From: Rhodanobacter sp. AS-Z3
GTDB taxonomy: Bacteria > Pseudomonadota > Gammaproteobacteria > Xanthomonadales > Rhodanobacteraceae
Direction: 5' to 3'
Assembly (NCBI RefSeq): GCF_029224025.1
Contig: NZ_CP119392.1
Location: 2,937,001-3,001,000, forward strand
Length of the DNA: 64,000 nucleotides
Part shown: positions 52,256 through 61,738 of the stretch, piece after piece
How positions within the stretch are numbered: the first letter of the stretch is position 1
How the letters are laid out: each line of letters begins with the position of its first letter
The notes under the pieces: model-generated
Told to the model about the DNA's origin: nothing
Seen by the model: the letters and a program-made list of their open reading frames with translations, nothing else
The model's database searches: none
Position numbers and translations under genes: made by a program

Positions 52256-53467
52256 TCAGACAGACCGACGTCGCAACAGCGTGGGAATGGTCGTGGAATC
52301 CGCTGTCAGTCCCGACATCACCATGCGCTTGAACGGCCCCAGCCTTGCGCCCGCGCCGAGCGCCAGCTTGCGTACGAGGCGCGCGGGACGACGGTCGTCG
52401 GTGTACAGGCCCGCCAACATCTGGGTGGCCAGATACAGCGGACGCGTTGCGCGACGGTGCCGGCGTTCGTAGCGCTGCAATACGGACGCACTCCAGAACG
52501 GCCGACCTGCCGTGAGCGCCGCGCACAGTTCATGCGCCAACGTGTCCTGGCCGAGCAGCCCAAAATTGAAGCCATGTGCGGTGACCGGATGCATGCCGAC
52601 CGCGGCATCGCCGATCAACGCAAAGCGCTCGGCGACGAAGCGCTTCGCATACACCCCGACCAACGGATAGGTGCAACGGGGACCGACGACTCGCATGGCT
52701 CCCAGTCGTTGCTGAAAGCGCTCGGCCATCGCCGCTTCCAGCGCCGCATCGTCCAGTGCCAGCAAGGTTTTCATCGCCTGTGGCGAAAGCGTCAGCACCA
52801 CGGAAGAAGTATGCGAGTCGTGCAACGGCAGCAAGGCCAGCGTCTGGCCGTGACCAAACCATTCCCACGCCACCTGTTCGTGCGACACGTCGTGCTGCAT
52901 GCGCAGCACCAGCATGGTCTTGCCGAAATCATGCATGCCGGCGGCAATACCCATCGCCCGTCGCGTGTCGGAGAAACGACTGTCTGCCGCAACCACCAAT
53001 TGCGTGTGCAAGCTTTCGCGATTGGCCAGTTCAACCTCGGCACCGTCGCTACTGGTGCGCACCGTTGTCACCTGCGCGCCAGTGATTCGCTCCACCGCCG
53101 GCAGTTCCATCACCTCGGCGTACGCAGCCCGGCGAATCGCATGGTTGGAAAGTAGCCAGCCCAGTTGTGACTTGCCCGCTTCGTCATGACGAAACATCAA
53201 GCCATCGCGATCATCACCATCGAGCACCATCGCATCGCGCAGGGTGCCGATCTCGTCCTCGCGCAAACGCGCCCACAAGCCCAGTTCGCGCATCAAACGC
53301 TGCGAATGATGGGTGATCGCGATTTCACGGCCATCATCGGCTGGCGCCATCAAGGCCGCCTCCTCCTGCCGCTCGACCAGCGCGATGCGCAGGCCGCTGC
53401 CCGAAAGCGAACGGGCGAAACACAGTCCGGCCGGACCCGCGCCGATGATCACGATATCGAAGAACAT
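52256..53467 (-). CDS. ubiM: UbiM-like FAD hydroxylase (ubiquinone synthesis)
   Basis: A 403-residue flavoprotein hydroxylase of the UbiH/UbiM group. The Rossmann motif IVIIGAGPAGLCFARSL is followed by DDGREIAITHHSQ, ADSRFSDTRRAMGI, the TMLVLRMQHDVSHEQVAWEWF block, and the second FAD motif RFALIGDAAVGMHPVTAHGFNFGL. These fit UbiM, a ubiquinone ring hydroxylase of several proteobacteria. GGAG is upstream of the ATG at 53467. It follows a small CCGGC-tailed protein by 98 bp. UbiH or UbiF is the alternative. Confidence 0.82.
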   Translation of the reverse strand: MFFDIVIIGAGPAGLCFARSLSGSGLRIALVERQEEAALMAPADDGREIAITHHSQRLMRELGLWARLREDEIGTLRDAMVLDGDDRDGLMFRHDEAGKSQLGWLLSNHAIRRAAYAEVMELPAVERITGAQVTTVRTSSDGAEVELANRESLHTQLVVAADSRFSDTRRAMGIAAGMHDFGKTMLVLRMQHDVSHEQVAWEWFGHGQTLALLPLHDSHTSSVVLTLSPQAMKTLLALDDAALEAAMAERFQQRLGAMRVVGPRCTYPLVGVYAKRFVAERFALIGDAAVGMHPVTAHGFNFGLLGQDTLAHELCAALTAGRPFWSASVLQRYERRHRRATRPLYLATQMLAGLYTDDRRPARLVRKLALGAGARLGPFKRMVMSGLTADSTTIPTLLRRRSV

Positions 53468-53565
53468 GGCAGCACACTCCATTGATGGATCGCCCGCAAG
53501 TGGCGGGCCGTGGTTATCTTTCTGCGCAGACCGCAGTCAGCGACGTCGCACGACAAAAACGCTGA

Positions 53566-53805
53566 TCAACCGCTGCAGCCACCGCAGCAGATCGACGGTT
53601 GCTGCACCACCTGCGCGGGTGCCACCGTCCAGCCCACATGTCGCAGCACTTCGATCAGGTCGGGTGCGGTGGTGGTGGAAGAGATCCGCATCACCAGGCC
53701 ACTCATGTCCAGATCGACCACCGCCATCGGGTCGATGTCGAACATCGCATCCTGCACTTGCGCCGGATCGGGCGCGCTGTCGGTCAGGGCAATATGGAAT
53801 TCCAT
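53566..53805 (-). CDS. Small HMA-like protein with a CCGGC tail
   Basis: A 79-residue protein with a beta-alpha-beta-like layout (MEFHIALTDSAPDPAQVQDAMF, then AVVDLDMSGLVMRISS, LIEVLRHVGWTVAP) and a C-terminal SICCGGCSG with three Cys. The fold resembles a heavy-metal-associated domain, but the usual GMxCxxC loop is absent and the cysteines are moved to the tail. Metal binding or redox is an inference. AGGA lies 8 bases before the ATG. It is upstream of ubiM on the same strand. Confidence 0.7.
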   Translation of the reverse strand: MEFHIALTDSAPDPAQVQDAMFDIDPMAVVDLDMSGLVMRISSTTTAPDLIEVLRHVGWTVAPAQVVQQPSICCGGCSG

Positions 53806-53993
53806 CGGGGTTCCTCGCTTTATGCACACTGATTCAGTGTCATCGAACCCATCTTGGTCGCGCCCGCTGATCGTCACCTTGACGGGGGTCAAGTCATGAC
53901 CAGACTGCGGGCAGGCAATCGGACGCCCCGTAAAGGCGCCCGCAGAAATACCGGCCACCGGTCACCGTGGTGAAACGGAGTTGCAGCGGCTGT

Positions 53994-54821
53994 TCAGTGC
54001 GCGGGGAACAGCTGCATGAAAATGGCGGGCGAGGCACGCCGATAGATATTCTCGTGCGTGAGCTTCGGCCAATGCTCGTAATACCAGCGTATGCCGGGGC
54101 TTGCTTCAGTACGCAACGCGGCCTGCAGTAGCCCGCCGCCCGCCTCGTCCAGTCCGTCGTCACCGGTGCTGGCCACGTACAAGGTCTGCTGACGCCGCGG
54201 CCGCGGCGCCTGCAAATCGAGCTTGGCGTTGCGGGCCAGGAAACTGTCGTTCCACCACAGGCTGGGGCTGAGCGCGATCCCCGCGTCGAAACGTTGCGGA
54301 TCGACCAGCATCGTTTCCACCACGAACAGGCCGGCCAGGGATTCGCCGACAATCGCGCGGTGTCCGTCGGTGCGATAGCGGTGCTCCACGTCGGGAATCA
54401 ATTCGTCGCTGATGAAACGGCGGAAATTTTCCGAGCCACCGACATGGGGAGCGATGGCACGATCACTCGCCACGCTGGTAACGCCGGTCATGTCACGGCG
54501 GCGCTCGGTGTTCTCGATACCAACCACGATCATCGGGCGCATGTGTCCGGCACGAATTGCGGCATCCACGTCGTGCGCAACGTGTGGAAAGTCTTCCTGC
54601 AGCCCACCGTCGAGCACGTACAACACCGGGTAGCGTGCTGCCGTAGCCATGTCGTAGGAAGGCGGTGTGTAGATGTTGATGTGCCGTGCTTCATGCAACA
54701 CCGCCGAATGGACGGTGAACGCGACGTGCGCCGGCAGATCCGCCGCACGCGCCCGAGACATTCCTACGATGACCAGCAGGAAGATTGCCGACGCCAGCAT
54801 TCGGCGGAAGATCGCACTCAT
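53994..54821 (-). CDS. Exported esterase (IroE/Esterase-D-like)
   Basis: A 275-residue exported alpha/beta hydrolase. After a signal peptide (about 1-26) come INIYTPPSYD, RYPVLYVLDGG, IVVGIENTERRRDMTG, and the nucleophile elbow IVGESLAGLFVVETML, with the likely acid and His in GDDGLDEAGG and HWPKLTHENIY. This is the putative-esterase family used on siderophore esters or other substrates. It begins 4 bp after the CycA gene, so the two are co-transcribed. The substrate is unknown. Confidence 0.85.
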   Translation of the reverse strand: MSAIFRRMLASAIFLLVIVGMSRARAADLPAHVAFTVHSAVLHEARHINIYTPPSYDMATAARYPVLYVLDGGLQEDFPHVAHDVDAAIRAGHMRPMIVVGIENTERRRDMTGVTSVASDRAIAPHVGGSENFRRFISDELIPDVEHRYRTDGHRAIVGESLAGLFVVETMLVDPQRFDAGIALSPSLWWNDSFLARNAKLDLQAPRPRRQQTLYVASTGDDGLDEAGGGLLQAALRTEASPGIRWYYEHWPKLTHENIYRRASPAIFMQLFPAH

Positions 54822-54825
54822 CCGC

Positions 54826-56205
54826 TCAACCCTGTCGCACGCGGCGCCCCTTCCACAGGTAGCCAATCCCCAGCAGCACGAACCACACCGGGCTGGCCAT
54901 CAGTGCTTGACAGGTATCGGGCTGCAAGCTCAGCAGCACCAGCACGAACACGAAGAACGCCAGACACACCCAGCACATGAACACGCCACCGGGCATCTTG
55001 TAGGTCGACGCTTCATGCAACTGCGGGCGCTTGCGCCGGTAGGCGATATAGGCGAACAGGATCAGCGACCAGACAAACATGAACAGCACCGCTGACAAGG
55101 TGGTGATCAGGGTGAACGCGGTGATCAGGTCGGGAATCAGGTAGATCAGTGCCGCACCACACAACAGGCAGAAGCAGGAAAACAGCAAGCCCAGCGACGG
55201 CACGGCAGCGCGGGACAAGCGTGCGAACGCCGACGGCGCGTGTTTCTCTTCGGCCAGGCCATACAGCATACGGCTGGTGGAGAAGATGCCGCTATTGGCC
55301 GAGGACGTGGCCGAAGTCAGCACCACGAAATTGATCAAGCTGGCCGCTGCCGGAATGCCGGCCAGCACGAACAGTTCCACAAACGGGCTCTTGCCCGGCT
55401 CCACCATGCGCCACGGCGTGACCATCATGATCGCCACCAACGCCAGCACGTAGAAAATGATGATGCGGATCGGGATCGAGTTGATTGCCTTGGGCAGGTT
55501 GCGCTGCGGGTCGGCGGTTTCCGCCGCGGTGGTGCCGACCAGCTCGATGCCCACAAAGGCGAACACCGCGATCTGGAAGCCCGCGAAAAAGCCGCTCAAA
55601 CCTTTCGGGAAGAAGCCGCCGTCATTCCACAGGTTGGCCACCTCGGCCTTGTGCCCGGTCGGCGAAGTGAAGCCCCACGCGACCAGCGCGAAGCCGGTGG
55701 CGATCAGCGCGCAGATGGCGACAATCTTGATCAGCGCAAACCAGAACTCCATTTCGCCGAACAGCTTCACCGTGACCAGGTTCAGGCTGACCAGCAGCAG
55801 CACGCAGAGCACCGCCGGTATCCACGGTGCCAGTCCGGGAAACCAGAATTGGGCATAGGCAGCAATCGCGATCACGTCGGCGATCGCGGTGATGATCCAG
55901 CAAAACCAGTAGGTCCAGCCGCAGAAGAAACCGGCCCATGGCCCGAGCAAGTCGGTGGAGAAATCAATGAACGACTTGTACTCGAGATTGGACAACAGCA
56001 ACTCGCCCATCGCCCGCATCACGAAGAACAGCATCACGCCGATGATCAGGTAGACCAGCAGGATCGACGGACCGGCCAGACTGATCGTCTTGCCCGAGCC
56101 CATGAACAAGCCGGTGCCAATCGCGCCACCAATGGCGATCAATTGCAGGTGTCGGTTGGAAAGGCTGCGTCGCAGGTGCTCCGGGTGTTCCAGCGTTGCA
56201 GTCAT
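54826..56205 (-). CDS. cycA: D-serine/D-alanine/glycine transporter (CycA-like)
   Basis: A 459-residue amino-acid permease of the APC superfamily with 12 membrane segments. Its similarity to CycA as I recall it is strong: LIAIGGAIGTGLFMGSGKTI, MRAMGELLLSNLEYKSF, LLGPWAGFFCGWTYWFCW, FAGFQIAVFAFVGIELVGTT and SANSGIFSTSRMLYGLA. It should import D-Ser, D-Ala and Gly. The ATG at 56205 has AAGG 8 bases upstream. A 4-bp gap leads to the esterase gene. Confidence 0.9.
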   Translation of the reverse strand: MTATLEHPEHLRRSLSNRHLQLIAIGGAIGTGLFMGSGKTISLAGPSILLVYLIIGVMLFFVMRAMGELLLSNLEYKSFIDFSTDLLGPWAGFFCGWTYWFCWIITAIADVIAIAAYAQFWFPGLAPWIPAVLCVLLLVSLNLVTVKLFGEMEFWFALIKIVAICALIATGFALVAWGFTSPTGHKAEVANLWNDGGFFPKGLSGFFAGFQIAVFAFVGIELVGTTAAETADPQRNLPKAINSIPIRIIIFYVLALVAIMMVTPWRMVEPGKSPFVELFVLAGIPAAASLINFVVLTSATSSANSGIFSTSRMLYGLAEEKHAPSAFARLSRAAVPSLGLLFSCFCLLCGAALIYLIPDLITAFTLITTLSAVLFMFVWSLILFAYIAYRRKRPQLHEASTYKMPGGVFMCWVCLAFFVFVLVLLSLQPDTCQALMASPVWFVLLGIGYLWKGRRVRQG

Positions 56206-56578
56206 GCGGTCAGCCTTGGCAGCGGGGAAAGAAGCCAACATACAGAAAAGCTCCCGCCGCAGCCACGCATTCAGTGCAGCGCCGCGTGATGCATCCAGAG
56301 CACAAAGAGCAACGCCAACACCAGCACACTGCCAGCTGCACGCCGGTTCCATGCATACGTCTGGAGGCGAGATAGTTCCTTTCGTGCCGGGTCGCCCCGG
56401 CGACATTTGCTGTTCCAGACGACGTGCTGACCGCATGGGCTGCCATGCCGAAAATCGCCCCAGCGCTCCGGGCAAGTCGACGGGCAATACGGCGGCTGGT
56501 CGGCATGCGGCCTTGCAGCTTCCCCGCATGACCTGATCGGGAGCATCATGCGGCAACCTACGACTGCTGGTGCCCCTC
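56206..56578. other. Divergent gap between cycA and the OmpA-like gene
   Basis: The cycA ribosome-binding site and promoter should lie here. A minus-strand frame ending at 56271 encodes a hydrophobic tail (SVLVLALLFVLWMHHAALH), but no start with a ribosome-binding site was found, so a small membrane protein is possible but not shown. A plus-strand ATG at 56548 with GGGAG upstream opens a 70-codon frame overlapping the OmpA gene in another frame. Confidence 0.3.
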
Positions 56579-57433
56579 ATGAATCGGATCTTCCGCGTCT
56601 TCATGTTCGCGCTCTGCCTTACCCTGCCCTTGCTGGCAATGGCCGGCAACGATATTGCCGGCTCCAAGGATCATCCCCTGCTGACCCGTTACCCGGGCTC
56701 ATATATTGGCGAATACAGCAAGGCGTACAACGCCACCGAGTTCAAGGTTGGCGCCGGTAACAGCGCCACGACCCAGACCGTGGAAGGCGATACCACCAGC
56801 CTTCGCTATTTCCACGGCAGCCCGGAAACCCAGCCCAGTGCGCTGCAGGTCATCCGCAACTACCAGAACGCAATCCGGCAGATCGGCGGCGAAGTGCTGT
56901 ACGAGCGTTTGCCCAGCGACGGCGACGGCGGCGAGACCACGCTCAAGGTGCACACCGGCGGCAAGGACGTCTGGGTCAAGGTAGTACCGGACATCTACGG
57001 TGCGCCGACCCAGGACTATCTGCTGGTGATCACCGAAGTGGCTGCGATGGCACAGGCGGTGACCGCCAACCAGTTGCGCGACGAACTCGACAAGAATGGC
57101 TTCATCACCCTGCATGTGAACTTCGATACCGGCAAGTCGGTGTTGAAGCCGGATGATCTGGCCACGATGCAGCAGATCGCCCTCATGCTGAAAGCCACGC
57201 CGGCACTGAAGCTCAGCGTGGAAGGCCATACCGATAACGTCGGCGACGCCGCTTCCAACAAGACACTGTCCGAGGCCCGTGCGAAAAGCGTGATGGCTGC
57301 AATCGTGCAGGCGGGCGTCGCCGCCGGGCGACTAAGCGCCACCGGCTTCGGCCAGGAACGCCCCGTTGCCGACAATCGCAGCGAGGAAGGACGCGCAAAA
57401 AACCGCCGCGTCGAACTGGTCAAGGCACCGTAA
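56579..57433 (+). CDS. OmpA-family protein
   Basis: A 284-residue exported protein: signal peptide (MNRIFRVFMFALCLTLPLLAMA), a central domain (about 30-165) with YPGSYIGEYSKAYNATEF and TTLKVHTGGKDVWVKVVPD, and a C-terminal OmpA peptidoglycan-binding domain with LHVNFDTGKSVLKPDD, VEGHTDNVGDAASNKTLSEARAK and RLSATGFGQERPVADNRSEEGRAKNRRVEL. It likely links the outer membrane or periplasm to peptidoglycan. The ATG at 56579 has no good ribosome-binding site. Confidence 0.9.
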   Translation: MNRIFRVFMFALCLTLPLLAMAGNDIAGSKDHPLLTRYPGSYIGEYSKAYNATEFKVGAGNSATTQTVEGDTTSLRYFHGSPETQPSALQVIRNYQNAIRQIGGEVLYERLPSDGDGGETTLKVHTGGKDVWVKVVPDIYGAPTQDYLLVITEVAAMAQAVTANQLRDELDKNGFITLHVNFDTGKSVLKPDDLATMQQIALMLKATPALKLSVEGHTDNVGDAASNKTLSEARAKSVMAAIVQAGVAAGRLSATGFGQERPVADNRSEEGRAKNRRVELVKAP

Positions 57434-57534
57434 CCGAGCGCACTGACGCCCTTTGGATGGATGCCGCCGCAATGATTTCATCGGAAACGCGTCTGCGTTC
57501 AAGCAGGCATGGGACACACGCCAGGTGAAGTGTC

Positions 57535-58398
57535 CTACCCGGACACATCCTTCGACGCATGCTCGGCCGGCTGTGCCCGTTCGCCACGCGCCACCATCAA
57601 CGAGTGCGTGAGTTCGGCGCCCATCAGCACAATCACCGACGCATAGAAAACCCAGGTCAACAACACCACCAACGCACCGGCCGAACCATAGGCCCCGCCC
57701 ACGTCGCTGTGCGAGATGTACAAACCGATCACCCATTTTCCGGCCAGAAACAGCAGTGCGGTCAATGCGCCGCCGCGCAGCGCATCCCGCCAATGAATAT
57801 GGGCATCCGGCAGCACCCGATACATCGCACCAAAGGCAAGCACGAATACGGCTGCCGAGAAAACGTATTCGATGGTGGCCCACATCCACGTATCGCCCGG
57901 CACCACCAGTTGCAACACGGCTGAGACAACAAACGTCACGATCATCATGAAACCGATCCCGCCGAGCAACGCCAGCCCGCGTGCTCGTGCCCGCAGCCAT
58001 GCGCCAATGGCATTACCCGGTTGTGCTTCAACCCCCCAGATGCGGTTGAGTGATCCCTGCAATTGGGCAAATACCGAGGACGCACCGACAAGGGTGACGC
58101 CGATACCCACCAGGCCGGCCATGTTTCCCGCGCGCGGATGTTCGCGCGCACTGCTCACCACAGCCTGGATCGCGTCAGCCGCACTCGACCCGATCATGCC
58201 GGTAAGCATGGCTGCCAATTGTTGCTGACCGTCGCTGTGCAAAAGAGAAAGCATCCACACCAGCAGGATCAAGATGGGTGCGAACGACACTGACGCATAG
58301 AAGGCGAGCGCGGCGGCGCGTGTCATCAACTCGTCGTCGCCAAAGCCGGAGAACGCCGAGATCACGGTGCGCTTGACCAGACTGGCTATCGCTTTCAT
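57535..58398 (-). CDS. YihY/BrkB-family membrane protein
   Basis: A 287-residue membrane protein with about six hydrophobic segments. Family blocks are AAALAFYASVSFAPILILLVW near the start, VGASSVFAQLQGSLNRIWGV, MYRVLPDAHIHWRDALRGG and YGSAGALVVLLTWVFYASVIVLMGAE. The family was once called a ribonuclease BN or BrkB, but this is not established; transport is more likely. It is convergent with the OmpA gene. A 12-bp inverted repeat lies 50 bp upstream of its start. Confidence 0.9.
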   Translation of the reverse strand: MKAIASLVKRTVISAFSGFGDDELMTRAAALAFYASVSFAPILILLVWMLSLLHSDGQQQLAAMLTGMIGSSAADAIQAVVSSAREHPRAGNMAGLVGIGVTLVGASSVFAQLQGSLNRIWGVEAQPGNAIGAWLRARARGLALLGGIGFMMIVTFVVSAVLQLVVPGDTWMWATIEYVFSAAVFVLAFGAMYRVLPDAHIHWRDALRGGALTALLFLAGKWVIGLYISHSDVGGAYGSAGALVVLLTWVFYASVIVLMGAELTHSLMVARGERAQPAEHASKDVSG

Positions 58399-58730
58399 GA
58401 GGGATCGTCGGGAAAAGGGCCTTCAGTGAAGCATCGTGAGGGTGAAAATCAGCTCACGGCGTTCAGGCCGTGAGCTGAAACACCGTAGGGCACTCAGTCA
58501 AGGGGCACACGGTGAGCCCTGATTCGTCGGCAGGCGATGTGCGCAGAGCTGACTCTCACGGCGCATCGCGCTGTTACAGCAGGTGCAGGCCATCGAACGG
58601 CCAGCCAACCAAACCTCGCGCTGCACCAACTGCTCGGACGCGCAACATGACCTGGCAACCGCCAGTCGGTTACGATGCCACGCTTTCACCGCCTCGCGGT
58701 CGTACCTACCAGAGCAGGAGCTTGCCCGTC
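58399..58730. other. Divergent region between yihY-like and methyltransferase genes
   Basis: It holds the 12-bp inverted repeat at 58449-58478 and AGGAG (58716-58720) for the GTG start of the methyltransferase. An upstream ATG at 58647 is in frame with that gene but has no ribosome-binding site. No other gene is seen. Confidence 0.35.
58449..58478. repeat. 12-bp inverted repeat upstream of yihY-like gene
   Basis: TCAGCTCACGGC (58449-58460) pairs with GCCGTGAGCTGA (58467-58478) around a 6-nt loop, about 50 bp upstream of the yihY-like start on the minus strand. It could be a protein-binding operator or a hairpin in the 5' leader. No T-run follows. Confidence 0.5.
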
Positions 58731-59573
58731 GTGTCGCACTACTCCGGCCCCTTGCTCACGCGACCGCTCGCCGACGCCTTGCTGGCCGCACGCGATGCCG
58801 ACGTTGATGTCTGGACGGGCTCACTCGACCTTGGCATCTCGAACCACACCGCCACGCTGGAACCCGATGTCTGGCAATGGCATGGCAACGGTTATCCCTA
58901 TCCGGGCCGACTGAAGGACCGCACCATCCACTACTGGGACGGTGACGACTTTGCGCCGGTGGCGCGTTATTCCGGATCACTGATCAAACTGGTGCCGACC
59001 GACTGGGGTGCACCCACGTTCGAGATCGACGGCATCAAGATGCTGCCCACCGCCAAGGAATCCCCGTTCGAGGATGCGCGGCGCAAGGTGGCGCTGATTG
59101 AACCGCGCGGCAAGGTAGTGCTGGATACCTGCGGCGGGCTGGGCTATTTCGCCGCGTGCTGCCTGGAAGCGGGCGTGGCACGCATCCATTCGTTCGAGAA
59201 AAATGCCAACGTATTGTGGCTGCGCACAATCAATCCGTGGTCACCCGATCCGGATTCGACGGCCAGCGATGGTCGGCTACAGCTGACCCATGCCGACGTG
59301 TCGCAGATGATCACGCAAATGGCCGATGGCTCAATAGACGCGTTGCTGCATGACCCACCGCGCTTCGGCATCGCTGGCGAGCTCTACTCGCAAGTGTTCT
59401 ACAACGAATTGGCGCGCGTACTGCGCCGTGGCGGGCGGCTGTTCCACTACACCGGCAGTCCGAACAAACTGACCAGCGGCCGTGATGTACCGCGCGAAGT
59501 GGAAAAACGGCTGGAGAAAGCCGGCTTCAAGGCGCAACTCGCACTCGACGGCGTGCTGGCGACACGCCGCTGA
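58731..59573 (+). CDS. Predicted SAM methyltransferase (COG2521-like)
   Basis: A 280-residue protein with a SAM-binding fold: VVLDTCGGLGYFAACCLEAGVARIHSFEKN (motif I and the acidic end of strand 2), then LTHADVSQMITQMADGSIDALLHDPPRFG with the DPPR motif, and a C-terminal RGGRLFHYTGSPNKLTSGRDVP. The pattern is that of the spermidine-synthase-like, 'archaeal' methyltransferases of COG2521. Substrate unknown. GTG at 58731 with AGGAG 10 bases upstream is preferred over ATG at 58647. Confidence 0.78.
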   Translation: MSHYSGPLLTRPLADALLAARDADVDVWTGSLDLGISNHTATLEPDVWQWHGNGYPYPGRLKDRTIHYWDGDDFAPVARYSGSLIKLVPTDWGAPTFEIDGIKMLPTAKESPFEDARRKVALIEPRGKVVLDTCGGLGYFAACCLEAGVARIHSFEKNANVLWLRTINPWSPDPDSTASDGRLQLTHADVSQMITQMADGSIDALLHDPPRFGIAGELYSQVFYNELARVLRRGGRLFHYTGSPNKLTSGRDVPREVEKRLEKAGFKAQLALDGVLATRR

Positions 59574-59577
59574 ATCG

Positions 59578-60774
59578 TTAGGGGCTTGGTACCTGCGTTG
59601 TGTCCGCGCCACGCTGAACCGCTTCAATGAAAGCCCGACGTGAAGCCACCAGTGCCTTCGAGGTTGCCTGCGGCCATGCGCCGACCTGCACAATCACCAG
59701 CTGGCGCGCCGGGTCCACATAAACCATCTGGCCGTAGATGCCGATCGCGGCGTAGCTGCCATCGCTGTCGGTCCACCACAAGTAACCGTAACCGTGCCCC
59801 GGACTGGCCACGTCCTGCTGCTTGCGCATCGCACCGTGCATCCACGCATCGGCGATCATCGGCTGACCATCGATACGTCCGCCATCGAGCATGAACTGGC
59901 CGATCCGCGCGTAGTCCGCCAGTGTGGCCGACAAGCCGCTGCCACCGGTGTCGCTGCCATCGCAGTCGTCCTTCAACCAATACGCGTCGGACGCCATGCC
60001 GTAAGGCTGCCAGATAGTCTGCGACAAATACTCTGCCAGCGATTTCTTCGTGGCCCGCTGGACCAGAATACCGAGCAGGTCAGTCTCGGCAGTGTTGTAG
60101 TTCCAGTGCGTGCCGGCCGGATATTCGCGCGGCAATTTCGCCAGATACGAGATCACGTGCGGCTGGCCGTGCTCGCACGCGCTGCGATACATCTGCGCCA
60201 CGTCGGAGTGCGGGTCCGCGTAGTCCTCGTTCCAGCGTACGCCCGAGGTCATCGTCAACAACTGCTCCACCGTAACCTTGGCGTACGCGGTGTCGCGAAA
60301 TTGCGGAACATATGTATCCAGGGTGTCGTCCATGCCATGGATATCGCCGCGACGCAGCGCGATGCCGAGCAAGGTCGAGGTGACCGACTTGGCGACCGAG
60401 AACGAGGTCCAGCGCTTGCCGGCATCAAAGCCCGCTGCATAACGCTGCAGGCGAATGCGACCGTGCTGCAGCACCATCACGCCCGCCAGATGATGGGCGG
60501 TCATATAGCCGTCCAGCGTGGTCACGCCATCCTTCCACTGCGGCAGCAACGCTGTGCCCTGTGGCAAGGCATGCACCTGCGTGCCATGTGCCACGCGATC
60601 GGCGGGGAAAATTTCGTACATGCGCGGGAAGCGCGCTGTGTGTTCAGCCTGGCTCCAGAACAACACGTCCTCACGTTGCTGGCCGACCGACGGCGACTGG
60701 CTGGCCCATAGTGGCAGCGCAAACGCCCCGCATGACGCCATGCACAGCCAACGCAGACAAATGTTCAAACGCAT
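59578..60774 (-). CDS. Exported beta-lactamase-family serine hydrolase
   Basis: A 398-residue exported class C beta-lactamase-type hydrolase. After the signal peptide come the nucleophile motif SFSVAKSVTS (S-x-x-K), the Tyr motif WNYNTAETD (Y-x-N type), and late GYGYLWWTD and IGIYGQMVYVDP. Such proteins are usually esterases or D-amino-peptidases rather than true beta-lactamases. GGGAG precedes the ATG at 60774. It is convergent with the methyltransferase gene, 4 bp apart. Confidence 0.88.
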   Translation of the reverse strand: MRLNICLRWLCMASCGAFALPLWASQSPSVGQQREDVLFWSQAEHTARFPRMYEIFPADRVAHGTQVHALPQGTALLPQWKDGVTTLDGYMTAHHLAGVMVLQHGRIRLQRYAAGFDAGKRWTSFSVAKSVTSTLLGIALRRGDIHGMDDTLDTYVPQFRDTAYAKVTVEQLLTMTSGVRWNEDYADPHSDVAQMYRSACEHGQPHVISYLAKLPREYPAGTHWNYNTAETDLLGILVQRATKKSLAEYLSQTIWQPYGMASDAYWLKDDCDGSDTGGSGLSATLADYARIGQFMLDGGRIDGQPMIADAWMHGAMRKQQDVASPGHGYGYLWWTDSDGSYAAIGIYGQMVYVDPARQLVIVQVGAWPQATSKALVASRRAFIEAVQRGADTTQVPSP

Positions 60775-60988
60775 GACACTCCCGGCCATCGAGGCAACTC
60801 TGTTGAAAAGGGCCGCCAGCCAGAACACTTTGCCGACGGCTCAACGCGGCATTCTAGATCTTCCGTGACGCGCACGCAGTGAACAGCTCCGAATACAGCG
60901 AAGCATTCGGCGTGCAGGCCGCGCACTATCCTCGCGCTGCTGGCTGCGCGAAGATGTCTTGTCAGACCGGCTCTCCTCAGGGACTCGC

Positions 60989-61738
60989 ATGAACAAGTCA
61001 GCTCGCCGTGGTCACTACGGCATTGATGCGCCTTACGCTCCGTTTTTCATGGGCATCGGGCTGCTGGCTTGCCTCGCTCTGGTGGTGTTTGCACATATCG
61101 ACAGCTTCCTGATCAGCGCGACCATCCTGCCCTTGATCCTTGCGTTCTATCTGCACACTACCTTGCGCGGCAAATTTGTCGCCTGGCACCAGCTGCTCGC
61201 CAGCCAGCGCTGGCGTGGTGACGAACACGTGCTCGACCTTGGTTGCGGTCGCGGCGCGGTGCTGTTGATGGCTGCCGAACACCTCCCGCAAGGTCGTGCC
61301 ACCGGCATCGATATCTGGAGCAGCAAGGATCAGTCGGGCAACGCTATCGACGTGACCGCCAGCAATGCCAATGCGGAAGGTGTGGCCGACCGCATTGAAC
61401 TGAAAACCGGCGACATGCGTGAACTGCCGTTCGCCGATGCCAGCTTCGACCTGGTGGTCTCCAATGTGGCAATCCACAACATCAGCGCGCGGGCTGGCCG
61501 TGATCGTGCCATCGCAGAGGCATGGCGCGTGTTGCGTCCGGGTGGAAAGCTGCTGATCGCGGATATCGGCAAGACCCGCCAGTACCAGCAGAGCCTTGCG
61601 GCGCTGGGCGTTTCTTCGCAACGTCACTCACTGGGTTGGCGCATGTGGTGGGGTGGCCCGTGGATGGCTACGGTACTGCTCACCGCAAACAAGGCAGCCG
61701 CTGCCAATGAGTCCATCGAAATCGTCGGAAGCAGCTGA
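60989..61738 (+). CDS. Membrane-anchored class I methyltransferase
   Basis: A 249-residue protein with two hydrophobic segments (FFMGIGLLACLALVVFAH and FLISATILPLILAFYL) followed by a SAM-binding domain: HVLDLGCGRGAVLLMAAEHLP, ATGIDIWSSKDQSG, FDLVVSNVAIHNI and LRPGGKLLIADIG. It resembles UbiE/gamma-tocopherol-type enzymes in its SAM fold. The substrate may be a membrane lipid or quinone, which is an inference from the anchor. AGGGA lies 5 bases before the ATG. Confidence 0.82.
   Translation: MNKSARRGHYGIDAPYAPFFMGIGLLACLALVVFAHIDSFLISATILPLILAFYLHTTLRGKFVAWHQLLASQRWRGDEHVLDLGCGRGAVLLMAAEHLPQGRATGIDIWSSKDQSGNAIDVTASNANAEGVADRIELKTGDMRELPFADASFDLVVSNVAIHNISARAGRDRAIAEAWRVLRPGGKLLIADIGKTRQYQQSLAALGVSSQRHSLGWRMWWGGPWMATVLLTANKAAAANESIEIVGSS

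Noticed and set aside
56548..56760. 70-residue frame with GGGAG upstream overlapping the OmpA-like start
   Set aside because: Composition is that of an out-of-frame reading of the OmpA gene, and the true gene has a clear signal peptide in the other frame.
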